This document shows positions 23,358 to 36,349 of a stretch of 64,000 nucleotides of DNA, in pieces. The notes beneath the pieces were generated by a model that did not search any database, had not been told where the DNA came from, and saw only the letters and a list, made by a program, of their open reading frames with translations. A program made the translations under genes and the position numbers. Position 1 is the stretch's first letter. Each line of letters starts with the position of its first letter. This DNA comes from Symsagittifera roscoffensis (taxonomy: Eukaryota; Xenacoelomorpha; Acoela; Convolutidae), in assembly GCF_963678635.1 (NCBI RefSeq), contig NC_087066.1, positions 5,919,954 to 5,983,953 of the forward strand. Reading direction: 5' to 3'.

Positions 23358-23920
23358 AAACAAGACTGCTCGTATCAGGGCGAAGCCTTGAAAGTTCCGA
23401 TTGCCTTTTACCGTTTATGGAGCAGTAATAACATAAACAACATAAGAAAATTAAATGAAATAAAATAAATGAAATTTTTTTTTTAAAATCTGAAAATTTT
23501 TCGATGAAAATCATCCCCCCACACGCCATATAAAGTACAAAACAATAGATTTCGCTGCTTGCAACAAATCAATTATGGCAAACAAGCTTCTTTCAACCAA
23601 TTTGGAACAATTTCTAAGACGGATTAAATCTCCGCTTACGCATTAATGGCGCGAATTATATCGCGCGTTTATTGTCCCAAATTGGCCAAAATGGCCAAAA
23701 TGGCCAAAGTGGCAATATTTAAAACCTCATAACTTTACGAAAAATGATCACAGGTGAAATATCTTTTCAAATTTACGCTCAAAACAACAATAGCTTTCGA
23801 ATGATGTAAAAAAAACTACGTCAAAAATGGCTAGTTAAAAAGTCGAATTTTAACTGAAGAAAAAAAACCCACCCCGAGCACAAATATTCCGTTACTTTCG
23901 TATCGAAAGTCGGAACAATA
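23358..23920 (+). repeat. Repeat family R1, full copy
   Basis: The left ~85 bp is almost identical to the copy at 22664. It carries a second hairpin-forming left end (TCAGGGCGAAGCC), the internal palindrome block (about 23633-23665) and the right block through TCGAAAGTCGGAACA. Confidence 0.85.
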
Positions 23921-25149
23921 ACTTCCTCATTATTAAGGGCTATTATTAGATTAGGACCTACTCGCCCGCTCTACTCGCCTGGCAATAAGAAGAGCCAAAA
24001 AATTGACACCGCGCAAACTCGTTAATAATAGGTTGTTGGACTCAAGGAAGCAATACCACATTAAATTAATAAATTAACTGAGTTAACAATCACCTAAACT
24101 CAAATGGCAAATTTGAAGCGGACAAACGACAAGCAAAATCTGTATTTTGATTGCCAGAGAAAATGCTTTCAACCCAGTGAGCAATCTCCTCCCTACAATG
24201 ATTTATAAATAGAGAGAAGGTTGTTTCCTTGTTCCGTTTTTTTGAGACATTCGGAGAGGTTAAGAGAAAAATTATACTTTTGGGTCTTACAAAAAAGCAA
24301 AAAGTACTGCTTAAGATATTTTTCCATAGTAGAACCTAAAATTTTAGATGCTACATTTTATTGAAAGCTAAAAAATTTGAAGCAAGTAAAAGTATTAAAA
24401 TTGAAATTGTTGTTAAATGTGAGTCAGCGACTGTTAGAAAACATAAATGTACGGCCTAAGTTTTAGAAAAACTCTCAAATTGAAATTAACCTGTCTATAA
24501 CAAGTCCAAAAAAACAATGATAGTCATTGAATATGCAATTAGCATAGAATGTTCCGACCACAGTAATTAAGAAAAACTATTTCAAACAAATAAAAAAACT
24601 GGAAAAAAAGAAAAAATAATTCAACTTTCCAAATTTTCTGTTGATGTTTTTTTAAGTAAAGGCCCGTACTGAAAATTGAAGTTAAATTCAAATCTGGACA
24701 TCGAAAAATCATACAAAATTCAGATTTGTATCAGTCTTGTGGCATGTCACTTTTTTCGCTGTACATGTCTGAATCAGACATGTACAGACATGATAACTAT
24801 GGAAAAAGTCAGGTATGATTATGTCTGCTTGAGGTCTGGCCCAGGTATGATCAGGCCTTTCCTAGGTATAGTCTGCAAATGGCAGAAGAGATCACATGTG
24901 AAACAGATATACACAGAGCTGAAAAACAGCTAGTGTCTGACATTTGTATGATCAGACGTGAAATTGGGAGGAAAGTTCGGTACGGGGGGGGGGGGGCAAC
25001 TGAATAATGTAAATAGCTGCAAGAATTAGAAATATCATCAGCTAAAAAAACATTGAACTGTAGTGGTTAACCTCTCTATAGATCTCTTCCATATCTTTAG
25101 TGGACTCGTAGCAAAAAACATGTTGCTTGCATTTTGGTTTGGTGATAAG
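23921..25149. other. Intergenic stretch, no gene seen
   Basis: Contains the 27-bp palindrome at 24760-24786 and an 11-base G run near 24984. A + frame of 85 codons (24676-24933) crosses the palindrome and has no recognisable features. Confidence 0.4.
24760..24786. repeat. Perfect 27-bp palindrome
   Basis: TGTACATGTCTGA and its exact complement flank a single A. The sequence includes repeated ACATGTC-type decamers, with a further GACATG directly after. Confidence 0.8.
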
Positions 25150-25499
25150 CAGGGGCTGATCTAGGAATTTCTCGAGGGGGGGGGGGGGGGGGGGGTGGAG
25201 GGTGATTTTCAAAAAATTTCAAAAAGTGCTGTTTACTTTTTTTAGGCCGACCGAATTGGTTTTCTGAGCTCTCTGAAAGCCATAAAAAGACCCTGTTTTA
25301 GAAGTAAAATTATCTGCGCCGCAGGCAGAATTCAGAAAAAACAGGCCAAAAAAGGCATTTTTAGGCGTTTGTTGGAAGATTTTGACCGTCAAATATGGAT
25401 ATCTCAAAATAGTACAAAGGGGGGACCCTTTGGGTCGGCAGGGGGTCGAATCACAGAAAAATAGGGCCCAAATATCCCCCCCCCCTAAATCAGCCTCTC
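25150..25499 (+). mobile_element. hAT-type MITE (family H), full copy
   Basis: About 350 bp. The left end is CAGGGGCTGATCTAGG and the right end CCTAAATCAGCCTCTC, imperfect inverted repeats. It is flanked by GTGATAAG (25142-25149) and GTGATAAA (25500-25507), a 7/8 match that fits the 8-bp target duplication of the hAT superfamily. It contains a 20-base G run near the left end and no coding capacity. Confidence 0.8.
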
Positions 25500-27684
25500 G
25501 TGATAAAAACTTATATTGAGATAGACTTTTTTAACTTCTGTATCAATTGGTACCCAGGAAAACTTGAAAAAAGATATCTAATTTAATATCTTTAATTTAG
25601 TTATTTAATAACTTTCAGAAAATACAACTTTTTGCAATACATTAGAAATACAATAGATTTCTGAAATTTAATAGAATTTTTGTCTAGTTTCAGACAGATA
25701 GGAAATATATGGAACAATTATTGATATACTTTTAAGCAAGAAAACAGAAGCAATAAAATTACCCTCAGAAAATTTGAGAAAAATTTCTAGTTGTTCTGAG
25801 CCATGTGGTGATAAGAACGACATGTGCTGAAGGTCTACCTATCTTTGTACCCCGCACTGTTTCAGCTATGTAAAAGCAAGCTTATGGGCAACTGAAATTC
25901 TGATGGGCAACCCTTTAGCACAAATTTTTTAAAAAATATACTTTTGCGATCACTTTTTCTTGACATATTAACAATAATTCAAATTGACGAGCTTATTCAA
26001 GGTTTGTTTTACAAAAATAGTACGGAAGCTTTTCTTTTCTGAAAACTTGACTTCCAGCAAAATTTGGTCTGAAAGATCCATGCTTTAAAATTACCCAACT
26101 AATGAGGTCGACAAAGAACGGCAGATAAATTTTCGTTTGCTTAAAAAAACTCATATCCTATGCTAGAAATAACCGTTTATTTATGACATCGCAGTTATTT
26201 TTCATCAAATTATCATATTGCAGAAGAGGACAATCAATATAAAAACATATCTTATGGGACTTCGCACTTGACACGCATAGGGGTATAATTGATTGAGGGA
26301 AAAGACATTTCAAACAAAATTGTTATTGATATCCATCTCTTCACTTTGATTTGAAAATTTGTAAACTCACTCCAAGTTATGATGAAATTACGTCCAAACC
26401 AAAAAACAAACTTTCCGCAAACACTTAATTGGAAATTTAGTAAATATCAAATTGCAATTGAGTGCTTTTTAATATTGTGAGAAATAAAAAAAATTTCATA
26501 AGTGATTTCACACACTTAATCAAAAAATTTAACCAGTTACAACTTCTAGGAAAATGCAAATTAAACAAAATGTTTAAATTAATGATCATACAATTATCCT
26601 AAGATTTTCCGAATCTCCTATCTGATTTGGCTACTTAATGAAAAGTGACAACTTCATTGTTGAAAACTTAAACTGATGCCCCTCTAATTTTCAGCTCGAA
26701 TTATCCTCGCATTGGCCAAAAAGGGGAAATCATTTCACATGAGAAGTTAAAGAACTCTACACTTAAGTAACAATTAACGAAATTTAGTAGTATTGCGAAT
26801 TTTTCCATCAAATTGAGGCAATTAACTCAAAACGAATCTAACTGTACAAGTATTTTCTTTACAATTAAGGGGAACTAAAAATAAAAGAGACTTTAACTTA
26901 CTGTACCTTTAAAAGTACTGGTTTAACTGGCCAGCCTACGGATATATTAAGGATCAGACATTAACCCTAGCTGGTTCTTTGTTTCCAAATGGAACCCATT
27001 AACCCGAAAATAATTTTTGGAACTATACAAAAATCAACTTCAGGCTAAACGTCCCTGGTCAATTTCATAATTTTCACCTAAACTGGAACAAAAAGAGGTA
27101 GACCTGAAAAAAGTAGGCTAAATGGAAGTTAGGGTAGTTGAACGGCAGCCAGTTAATTTGGAATGAGATTGGATATTAGGGAAAAGTTGGAAAAAGAGAT
27201 TGGGAAATTAAGAATGCGGATTGTTAATCAGCGAGTTACCGCAGCGAATACTTCCCGCCAAATAAGCTCAATTTCCACTTTTTACTGTTTCTTCGATTTA
27301 GCCCAGAATGAAAGCAGCAGCCCAACTGACTTTTCAGCCCACCGGCCCCTCCTGGGCGAATCTGCCTCATTTTCCCCTTCCAACTCTACCCCTAGCTGAT
27401 CGGGTTCTCAACTTCGCTCGCACTAATTGATTGATTTTGTGGTGAAAGGCCCCAATTAAAATTAAAGCACTTGAACGCCCCCTTGTAAACGCTTCCAAAC
27501 AGAATCGAACACATGTTTTCACCTGATTATAAAGTTCACAAGATGTACACATTTAATTCTGAAGGGATCAACTTGAACTAAAAACTTTGTCCAACTTTGC
27601 GACAATTCCGACTATGAACATTAACAATCATCACATCATTTAAAGACAATCAGGTTTCCATCATTGATTTTTCAAAATTAAGCG
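25500..27684. other. Intergenic stretch, no supported gene
   Basis: Mostly AT-rich. 26900-27460 is less so and includes a + frame at 27163-27399 (78 codons, Ser/Pro-rich at the end), which I do not accept as a gene. A pyrimidine-tract acceptor-like site at 26693 precedes a short open segment with no partner exon that I can establish. Confidence 0.35.
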
Positions 27685-28220
27685 CAACAAGGCAGTTCAT
27701 ACCAAGGCAAAGCCCTGAACATTCCCACTGCTCTAGACGTTCCTGATCTAACGAACTATTTTGTTTTACCCCCACGAGCAAAAACTTTCTATATAAACCA
27801 GATAAAATCAAAATTTAATAATTTTCATTTTTCATTTTTTTTTGCTAAATTTATTAATTTTTTTAAATTATTGATTGCCAGAATTGCGCTTGAAAAGCTG
27901 CAAAAGCTAATTTTATTCTATTGAAACAGTTTTAACCGCTTAAATTAAGCATACACAAGCTATTTTAATTTCCACTGCATAAATTAGCCTGCTCGCCAAA
28001 CCGGTTTTTCTCGACACTGGAATTTTTTTTTTGGAAATTTCGACTTAAGGGTTTGACTAAATTTCGAATCACGACTAAAAGTGCTTAGCTTCAAAATGAT
28101 TTATCAATCAATCCAGTTCGATGATCATTTGTGGCATCTGATTTTGCGTGAACAACAGAACCAAAACAAACCCGAATCCGAAAACGAAACTCCTCCCCAC
28201 TTTTCAAATGGTCGGAACAA
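27685..28220 (+). repeat. Divergent R1-like repeat
   Basis: The left end AACAAGGCAGTTCATACCAA with AAAGCCCTGAACATTCC parallels the R1 left end. The right end reads TTTTCAAATGGTCGGAACAA. The same right end (CTCCCCATTTTTCAAATGGT) occurs near 31330-31350, so this may be a related second family sharing termini with R1. Confidence 0.45.
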
Positions 28221-28793
28221 ATAGAAAATCAATACGTTTCTACTGAACACAGGTGTATTGTCTGCATTATTCAAGCCAGAAACCATATATTATAATCAAT
28301 GACATGTAGACGTGAAACGAAGCTTTAAAAAACAGCTAATCTGACTAAGATATGAATGACAAAGCTTGTGATATGACTAAAAAAAAAAACTTCGACGCGT
28401 TGATTTGCAGAAACTGCATCTGTAGATGTCTAACACTTGATATTTGCAACGGCATTACAATTTTTTGTTCTGAGGGGTCCGAAGCAATATTTGCGTATGG
28501 GATTTTTTTCCAACCGATGACCTTGAAAAAAATGCGAATGTGATCTAATTGTGGTACATTTTCGAAGCCTTTTGAATCGGATTCAAATGGCTTTAAAAGC
28601 CGTGCTTCGGATTCAAAAAAGTTCTCTCAATTTCGAGAGAAAGGGCATTTGTTCGATTGATTCTAAATAAGATGAAAACTCATGATCTCCAACTTTGTTT
28701 CTACTACAGATTTTACATTTAATTACCGCTCATTCGTACAATTCTCTTCGTATTTTCAATTTTTCTTTGTTCAAGGCTTCGTTTTTTAATCAG

Positions 28794-29365
28794 TGACAAT
28801 GCAACATTTTCCGCAGTTTGCACAAGAACTGGCTATCCTTGTCAGCAATTGGACTAAAATGTAAGTCAGCAAGCTTTTGGTACTAAAAAAGGATGCTTAG
28901 CAGTTTTGCCAGAAAAAACATTTTTTGGCACATAACCTAAAAATTTATTTGAGAACTTCCTTAGAACCGTGCTTCTTGATCAAACGAAGTGTTTAAAAAT
29001 GTTACAGGAGGAGTACAATTACTGCTAAGCTTTTGATCTTTAATTTCTCACTAAGCTCATTTTCTTGCTTTTGAAGCTATTTATCAAAATTTGGAGACAA
29101 ATTTGATGAAAAACAAATCGAGTTGAAAAGAAATCGAAAAGATCAAATTCTTTTTCAACAATTATTTTAGCTGATTTTATAGTGAAACAATTTACCTTTT
29201 AGAAGAGTCTAACTTCATTATTTGGTATTACTGAACAACGAATGATTATTTTATTATTACACAGTTCAATTTATAACCAGGAGCGAAGCTGCAATTGACA
29301 AACAAAAACGAAATCGAAGAAAACTGAGAGATGATGTAAGGGAAAAAAGACTGAACAAACTTTAA
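28794..29365 (+). CDS. Candidate two-exon small ORF (48 codons)
   Basis: An exon-like block at 28794-28860 has an acceptor-type left edge (TTTTTTAATCAG) and a consensus donor GTAAGT at 28861. From the ATG at 28799 it reads MQHFPQFAQELAILVSNWTK. Joining to an acceptor at 29280 keeps phase and adds MSEAAIDKQKRNRRK and a basic tail to a TAA at 29365. I do not recognise the product. The first block is also open in another frame, ending at a TAA just before the donor, so the reading is ambiguous. The evidence is splice consensus and codon look only. Confidence 0.22.
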
Positions 29366-31438
29366 TTAAAGCAAAAGTTTGCCATGACACAAGTTCTCGC
29401 ATCTGCGCAATGGTCACTCAAATATATGCAAACACTAGCCGAATGCAAACACTAAATGAATTCAAATAGCCAATGCTATGCAATAAGAATGCCACCAAAT
29501 GAACTTTTATCTGCACGTTGCGTTACTAAAACACTATTCGGAAAAGCACAAATTTTCCTGGCTTGCTTGAGTTAAAGTAGTGTCTCTTGGGATTCGCGCA
29601 AACATGTGAGTTTTCAATTATCTCAGTGTAGGTTGTCAAGCAAATAGTCTTATTTACACTTGAAAACTTTTTACAGCTACTTAATAAAACTAACAGAATT
29701 TTATATAAAAGCTAGATAAGAAAACTCAAAAAACTGCAAATTGCTGCGCTGGAAAATATTTGTAATAACTCAAAGTTCTGAGTAAAAAGCACAACACAAA
29801 TTTGTTAGAAAACTCCAGATAGAAAAACCTTACAATTTTTACAACTTCGTCACATTTTCAAAACATTCTAGATTGACTACGACTTCCGAGGTTTTAAATG
29901 AATTTCTTGCGGCCTCCCCAGAAAAAACGCGTTCCATGAGTCACTGAAAATTTTAAGATTCCACTTCTTTTTCAAGTATTTGGAGCAGTTGTGAATCGAA
30001 ATATAATAAAATAATTAGTCTTTTCTCTATTGTGCATCAAAGTATCCTCTACTGTGCAATTTTTGGATAATTTGTTTGTGGGTATGAAGATTTCAATCAG
30101 AGAATTACCAGGTTTTAAGTAAAAAGTTAATTTTTTTATTGATGTTATTTTTAAAAATGAACTACGGGGAAAATTGGTTCTACACAATCCAGGCAGGAGA
30201 AGTAAAACTTTTTCATTGATGTAAGTCTAAACGAACTACGGAGAAACTCGGTTTTACACAATCCAGACATGGGAAGCGAGCCAGTGCTATCATTAAATCG
30301 GAATTCTGATTTTTTTAGAAACTTTAACGTTGTTCCGACTTCTTTTATGAAGCTATTGTGTTGATCTGTACTTGATTATATCTCTAGCAGAAAAAATGCT
30401 AGAATTTTTGCTAGAATGCTTCACAATTCTCTCAATCTCATTTGTTAATGTTTAGCGCAATCCGTTTTACCAGTTTTATTTCTTTTTCCAGCTTCTCTTG
30501 AGCACTACCATTCAAAACAATACATCGTTAGTGTAAATGTATTACTACAGAAGCACTGAGTAAAAGAGTTCGTGTTCGCTAAATAGGTAAGAGTAACCCA
30601 ATTGGAGAAAACTGAATGTTTTGTTTTCTTTTCTATTTTCGAAATCTGAAAATAAGGTTCTAATTTTGAAAACAATTCAAAAGCCAATCTCTGTGCCGGC
30701 AGCAGTCTTTGCCTTTTCATCAACTCCCTCCGATGTTGAAATCATGATATTTTTGGTGCATCGAGGGGTTTTACAAAATTTGTCATTAAGACAAAATATT
30801 TTCATCTAGCCTAATTAGTCGATATGCCAATTGTTTTGTAATCAGGCATTGTGAGTGCACGTTTTAGATGTAGAAATTGTCCGACGAGGCGAGATAAAAG
30901 AGTCCAGTTTTGGTTAATGACGAGCAATTTACTTATCGTTTACAAAATGAATTTGAAGTCATTTAAAAGAAATTAACGACAGAGTGCAAAATATGAATTC
31001 GCGACAAGTGACAATAACTTCGTTCTTTTACACTTAAAAACCAGGAAAGCCCGTTGATGTGCAAGTAGCACAGAATGCTCCAACCTTAGTCTCAAAAATA
31101 CGACAAAAAAAGGAAAACTAGAGATTAGGAAATATTTAACAGTCATAGTAAAATAACCAAATTGAAAACTGTTTTAAACTTTCGAATTTTGAAACTTTTG
31201 ATTCCAAAAAGGCGCTAAAATACTCAAAAACACTAACACCAGCTGTCGTTAATCTCCGATGATTATTTGTGGTAGTTGGTTTAGCGTGGAAACCAAAAAG
31301 AAAAAAGTAAAACACCCGAATACAAAGTTCCTCCCCATTTTTCAAATGGTCTGAAAAAATCTTTTTAAAATTTAAATTAACTACAAAAAAGAATATGCCC
31401 TTGGATATGATACTGCAAAATACAATTAAAAGACCAAT
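29366..31438. other. Intergenic stretch between repeats and PCCA
   Basis: No supported gene. It contains a duplicated ~65-bp block (30138-30280), and at 31040-31358 a sequence whose right end matches the divergent R1-like repeat at 27685-28220. Confidence 0.4.
30138..30280. repeat. Two-copy tandem duplication
   Basis: ATTGATGT, GAACTACGG and TACACAATCCAG recur in the same order in two adjacent blocks of about 65-75 bp. Confidence 0.6.
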
Positions 31439-34400
31439 CTATTCAATCTCGACAATAAGATCATCTTTATTAACAGTGGAACCTGCTTCGAAGTTTACTT
31501 TCTTAACAACTCCGTCGGATGATATAGTTAACGAGTTTTGCATCTTCATAGCTTCCAAAACACATGCTTCCTGGCCCGCAGTAACAGTGTCTCCGACTTT
31601 CAGTGCAATTTCAACTAGGGTTCCAGCCATAGGCGCTTTCACTAGCTTGGACAAATCTGGCTTTGGTCTAACTGGAAGGATCTGCAACAATTCTGCACTT
31701 CTTGGAGTCATGACTGTCAAGACAAACTCAGTTCCAAGGTACTGCAATCTAACTTTGCCTCCCGATTCACGTGACAAAAGTTGAATAATCGGAATTTTAG
31801 TTTTGTTCACACTGCAATTTATCAATTCATTTGCATCAAAATTTGATAACGTGAATTGTTCATCGTCTGTTGAAATTTCAAAACCGTCTTCAGATTTCGA
31901 AATATCAAGATTTGTATAGACATCGTTACAACAAACCGACAGGGACGTTTGTTTCAGATGCTTAGTTAAATCTTTATTCATAAACATGTACTCCTGATTA
32001 AGATTAACCAACGCAGCAATAGCCGAAAGGTAATTGCGATCCGTAGCGCTCAACGAGTGACCTTGAAACCCATCTGGGAATGTTTCGTAGAGGTAGTTAG
32101 TAGTTATGTCTCCGGATCGGAACCTCTCCTCGTCAATGCAAGTTCTCAAGAGTGATATATTATGAGTCACCCCTTGAATGACGTAAGAATCTAACGCGTC
32201 AGTCATGTTGTTTAGGGCTTCGTTTCTATCATTGCCATATGTAACTAGTTTACAAATCATAGGATCGTAATACATCGATATTTCGGAACCTTCATCAATT
32301 CCCGAATCACAACGAACTTTGTCGGTTTTCGGCTCTCGGTATTTGTATAATCGTCCGATAGATGGTAACCCGAAGTTCTTAGTCGGATCCTCGGCGTATA
32401 CACGACACTCAACTGCATGGCCTTTCAACGCGACTTCGGACTGACTTTTTGTCAACTTGTAGCCTTTGGCGACCCTCAACATTTCCTGTACAATATCGAT
32501 TCCAGTAATACATTCCGTTATAGGATGTTCAACTTGCAACCTTGTGTTCATTTCTAGAAAGTAGAACTTTTTGTTTTTATCGACTAGAAACTCAACTGTT
32601 CCTGCTGAAAAATATCCAACTTCTCTTGCTAAAGACACTGCTTGTTGTCCCATTGCATCACGTGTATTTTGATCTATAAATGGACTAGGAGCTTCTTCGA
32701 TTACTTTTTGATTTCGTCTCTGAATTGAACATTCTCTCTCGTGTAGGTAGAGGTAGTTTCCATGTTGGTCTCCCAGTACTTGGATCTCGACATGTCGAGG
32801 ACTTTCAATAAACTTCTCGACCAGGATTCGGTCGTCTCCAAAACTGGATTTGGCCTCCTGCGAGCTCAACTAAAACATTGACCTTATATATTAAGTTTCA
32901 ATAATTAAATTTTGCCTCGTTTGTGCAATGACGAATCCATTTAGACATTTAGGTTGCCCAACGAACTTTGATTTTACAATTTCAATTTCTGACTTTACAT
33001 CATGTATCGTCATAAGAAAATTGGCATGCAATTTTTATTGTTTACTGGGCTGAGTATTATTGCCCCACCCTCAAGCAACGAGCACGATTCACGGAGGGCC
33101 TAGAGCACTCGACTTTCGATTGAAAAGCGGTCTTTCATACTTCACCTTCACTCTCCTAGACATTGAACCCAACTCACCTGGAACCCCTTGATGCACTCCT
33201 CGTCATTATAGGCCACCCGCATACCCTTTCCTCCTCCTCCAGCTGAGGCCTTCAACATCACCGGGTACCCTATATCCTTTGCCACTCTCACCGCTTCCTG
33301 TGCATCTGCGACTGCCCCGTCAAATCCAGGAATCAGATTCACTCTCGCACTCTCCGCTATTCGCTTGCTCTCTATCTTGTCACCCATGGCCTGGAAACGA
33401 AAAACAGATAACAAAGCATGCGAGTAATTCCTACTTTCTGGTCATTTTTTTATACACAGAGAACCGCAGCTAGGATCTAAATTATGATGAAAATAAAAAA
33501 ATTAGACAGCTTTCCAGATGGAAAAAGCCTCGTGACAGTAAAATTCCAGGTTTAATAAAATTCCAGGTTTATTGTAATTTTTTCCAATATAGTTAGGAAA
33601 GCCTAGAGTTAAAGTGTTCTCTTTAGGAGTAAAATTTTAGTTGAAAAGATTCGAGCATCAATACAGTATTGAGTACACTCATTAAAAAACATCCCCACAA
33701 AACACCAAAACTGTATCACCATTTTCTGATCCACTCACATTAATTTATATATTTTTATTTTCCCCCGACCTGCCAACTGCAGGTACTTCCCGGAAGCGTG
33801 GAGTGTCAACCTTTTCGCCGAATCAACTCCCTGCTTTGAGGATCCGGGTGACATTAAGAGCCCTTCGACCGGAACCGAAAACGTATTCGAACCAAACCCA
33901 CGAACTTCCAATTCACTTACTTTAATAGCAGCACTGGGTGGTCCAATGAATGCGATGTCATTCTCCTTCAACAGAGATGCAAAGAGAGTGTTCTCGGACA
34001 GGAATCCGAAGCCAGGATGAACCGCCTCTGCACCTGTTCTCTTGCAACTCTCCAGAATCCGATCCATCCTCAAGTAGGAATCCTTCGAAGCAGAGGCTCC
34101 TGCAACGAAAAAGAAATGGGTCCATGCTGTTAAATTATGTTACCTCTTTGAAAACAACAGGAAATAAAAGGTCTTTTTATTTGTTGGTTTCCGATTTTAT
34201 CATAAAAAGCATAATACTAATGCTGCTTTAGGGGCAGCTCGATTTGATCCAACAACAGACTTTTTACAGGTCCAATTTTCCACGGACTTCTCGACTACTT
34301 AATTTATTTGAATTTAATTTGATTAAGATACTAAGTGTCCTGTTCAATTTAAAAATGATTCTTTTTTTTTACACAGAGGCCAAGCGGAGCTTCGCACCAC

Positions 34401-35493
34401 TTGCGATACAACATAAAAATAGCAGTGCAAGCTAGCAGACAGGAAACGTTCAAAATGTTGTCTGGAAACACAATCGACGGCAATTAAAGAAAATTCAAAA
34501 AATAACAAATAAGCGGAAACTGAGCCGAAGAATCTTAAATAATTTCACGAAAACATAATTGTTGTCATGAAAAACTTTGAACTATAATTGTATTCTAAAA
34601 AATTTAGCATTTTGTGGGATTCAGAATGAAGCATAAAACTTATGCTTGCCTCAAAATGACACCAAATTAGGACACTAAACCAATAAAATATAAGCAAAAA
34701 TCATTTAGGCTGATAATAGTTTTTTGAGCGAAAAAAAAACAGCAATATATACCAAGTCAGGGCTAAAAAAAATTAAAAATTGCAGGAGTAATTCAAAACA
34801 CAATTCATTGAAAATTTCGTACAAAAAAAATCAATTCTACGATGTGGCAACTAAGCCGACAAAACATAAGCAGACGAACTATAGGCCGACATTTTTTGGA
34901 CAGGAATAATTCCCGTTTTCAAAAAGTTCCTGGTCAGATTCGAAGCCACGACCTTTGCCTTCCCAGACGTATTCTTCACCTCCATGCTAAGTGCGGGACA
35001 CGCACAGAAGTTCGCCTTTATTATGAACCAAGATACAAGTGATTCTGTTAAACAAGTTGTAAGCCCAAAAAAAGTCTATATTCCGATTTGATAACGCTTT
35101 GCGGCACTTCTATTCGCAAACGTAAAAAGTATCAAAAACTATTTCAAATTTGTTAATTGATTTTCACTGACCTATGTGGATTTTCTCGTCGGCTAAGCGA
35201 ACATGTAGGCTCTGTGCATCGGAGTCCGAAAACACAGCCACTGTCGGAATTCCCAGTCGCTTGCATGTTGCAATCACCCGACACGCAATCTCTCCTCTGT
35301 TCGCGATCAGAACTTTGTTGAAAAGAGGCTCCGAGGGGTTAACTGTTGTGTCAAAATACCAGTCGGGTAAAGCACTTTTTGTCGACACATTTCGACGAGA
35401 TTCAAAACGCGATGTTAAATACGAATAATAACGAACATTGCGTTTGTTATGTAACGCTCTAATGATGGAAGAGCTTTTGCAAACGAGGATCAT
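31439..35493 (-). CDS. PCCA: Propionyl-CoA carboxylase alpha chain, mitochondrial
   Basis: Four exons on the - strand: 35172-35493, 33921-34099, 33178-33390 and 31439-32869 (phases 1, 0, 0), giving 714 codons against about 728 in human. It is the biotin-carrying subunit that carboxylates biotin with ATP and bicarbonate, so that the beta subunit can turn propionyl-CoA into methylmalonyl-CoA in the mitochondrial matrix. The N-terminus (residues 1-~50) is basic and Ser/Arg-rich, as in a transit peptide. The biotin carboxylase domain starts at [15 protein letters not shown] (60-74), with GGGGKGM (218-224), [10 protein letters not shown] and [11 protein letters not shown]. The C-terminal biotinyl domain ends the protein, with EAMKMQ and biotinyl Lys at ~680, 35 residues from the end as in human PCCA. 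PCCA rather than MCCC1 or PC is indicated by closeness to PCCA throughout, for example FGLPSIGRL and the absence of further domains. The long last exon holds two thirds of the protein. Confidence 0.96.
33088..33150 (+). repeat. tRNA-like fragment in a PCCA intron
   Basis: CTAGAGCACTCGACTTTCGA followed by TTGAAAAGCGGTC resembles the D-arm and anticodon-arm half of a tRNA as found in tRNA-derived SINEs. No T-arm follows, so it is not a functional tRNA gene. Confidence 0.4.
34373..35070 (-). repeat. SINE-tail repeat (long variant) in PCCA intron 1
   Basis: Its + strand left edge reads CAGAGGCCAAGCGGAGCTTC followed by CACCACTTGCGATACAA, the tail shared with family S SINEs. Its far end (GTTAAACAAGTTGTAAGCCC, AAAAAAGTCTATATT) matches the end of the copy at 45093-45620. 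A degenerate B-box-like TTCGAA occurs near 34939. Confidence 0.5.
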
Positions 35494-36349
35494 TTTCGCT
35501 AAGATTACAAATAATTTTGCAAAATTAGTGCAAAGAAATCAAATCAATGGCAGATTTTTTTTGTTTGGGTATAAATGAGCTTTAAACTGGATCCAGGAAA
35601 ATAAAAATTGACTATCTTAAATTAGGAAGGAAATTAAGTGGGGGAATGTTTTCCGTCAGCAATCACGATTTGGGTTCTCAGGTGAAGGCAATCACATTAG
35701 TCGGTATGTATCCGGACCAAACAAAGTGAGTGGGCAGAAAGGTTGAGGTTAAGGCAGGAGTAGGGAGATAAGAGAAAACAAATCAACAATCCACCTGAAA
35801 ACACAGGGAAGAAAAAGGAAAAAACAAATTGGATTAAATCTGAAATAATCGTGAAACGAGTACTTCAATTCTCACTATAAATTTATATCACTCGGGTAAA
35901 ATTACTTGCAAAAATCATTTGGTTCACAAATTAGTTACGAAATGCTTTCAAATAGCAGAAATTTCATTCATTCAAAACATATTGTCTCGTTTTTGCAGTT
36001 CAGCGAGCAGAACTAACACTATCTGGTTTTAAATAGCACTTTTGCATGTTCTATTCTGAACCTGAGCAAATTCCAAGAAAACTAGATTTCAAAAAAAAAC
36101 TGATTTCGAACAAAATAAATTAACTTCGATAGAAAATCAGGTCTTCTAGCATTAGTTATAGTTAGCCCATAGAAAAAAAAACAAGCTAATGTATTCATAT
36201 GATCATATGCAACAAAAATTGCAAATAAATCGATTCAGATGCGTTGTTTTTCCGATTGTCAAAATTAAATTCCGTTCGCACAAATTCCTTTCGAAAAAAT
36301 GAAATTTTAAATTACCAAAAACATCTGAAAAGAAACTCGTTTTTTGTAT
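35494..36349. other. Gap between PCCA and coilin
   Basis: Presumably the PCCA 5' flank. AT-rich. No further exon, TATA element in a convincing position or ORF is seen. Confidence 0.4.

Noticed and set aside
25173-25192. 20-base G run and similar runs at 24984, 45952 and 48670 as quadruplex regulators
   Set aside because: Those at 25173, 45952 and 48670 are fixed parts of family H MITEs, and single homopolymer runs may have assembly-length error; no regulatory context.
27163-27399. 78-codon + frame in the intergenic region
   Set aside because: No motif, no splice partner, tail composition from Ser/Pro-rich low complexity; not enough to call a gene.
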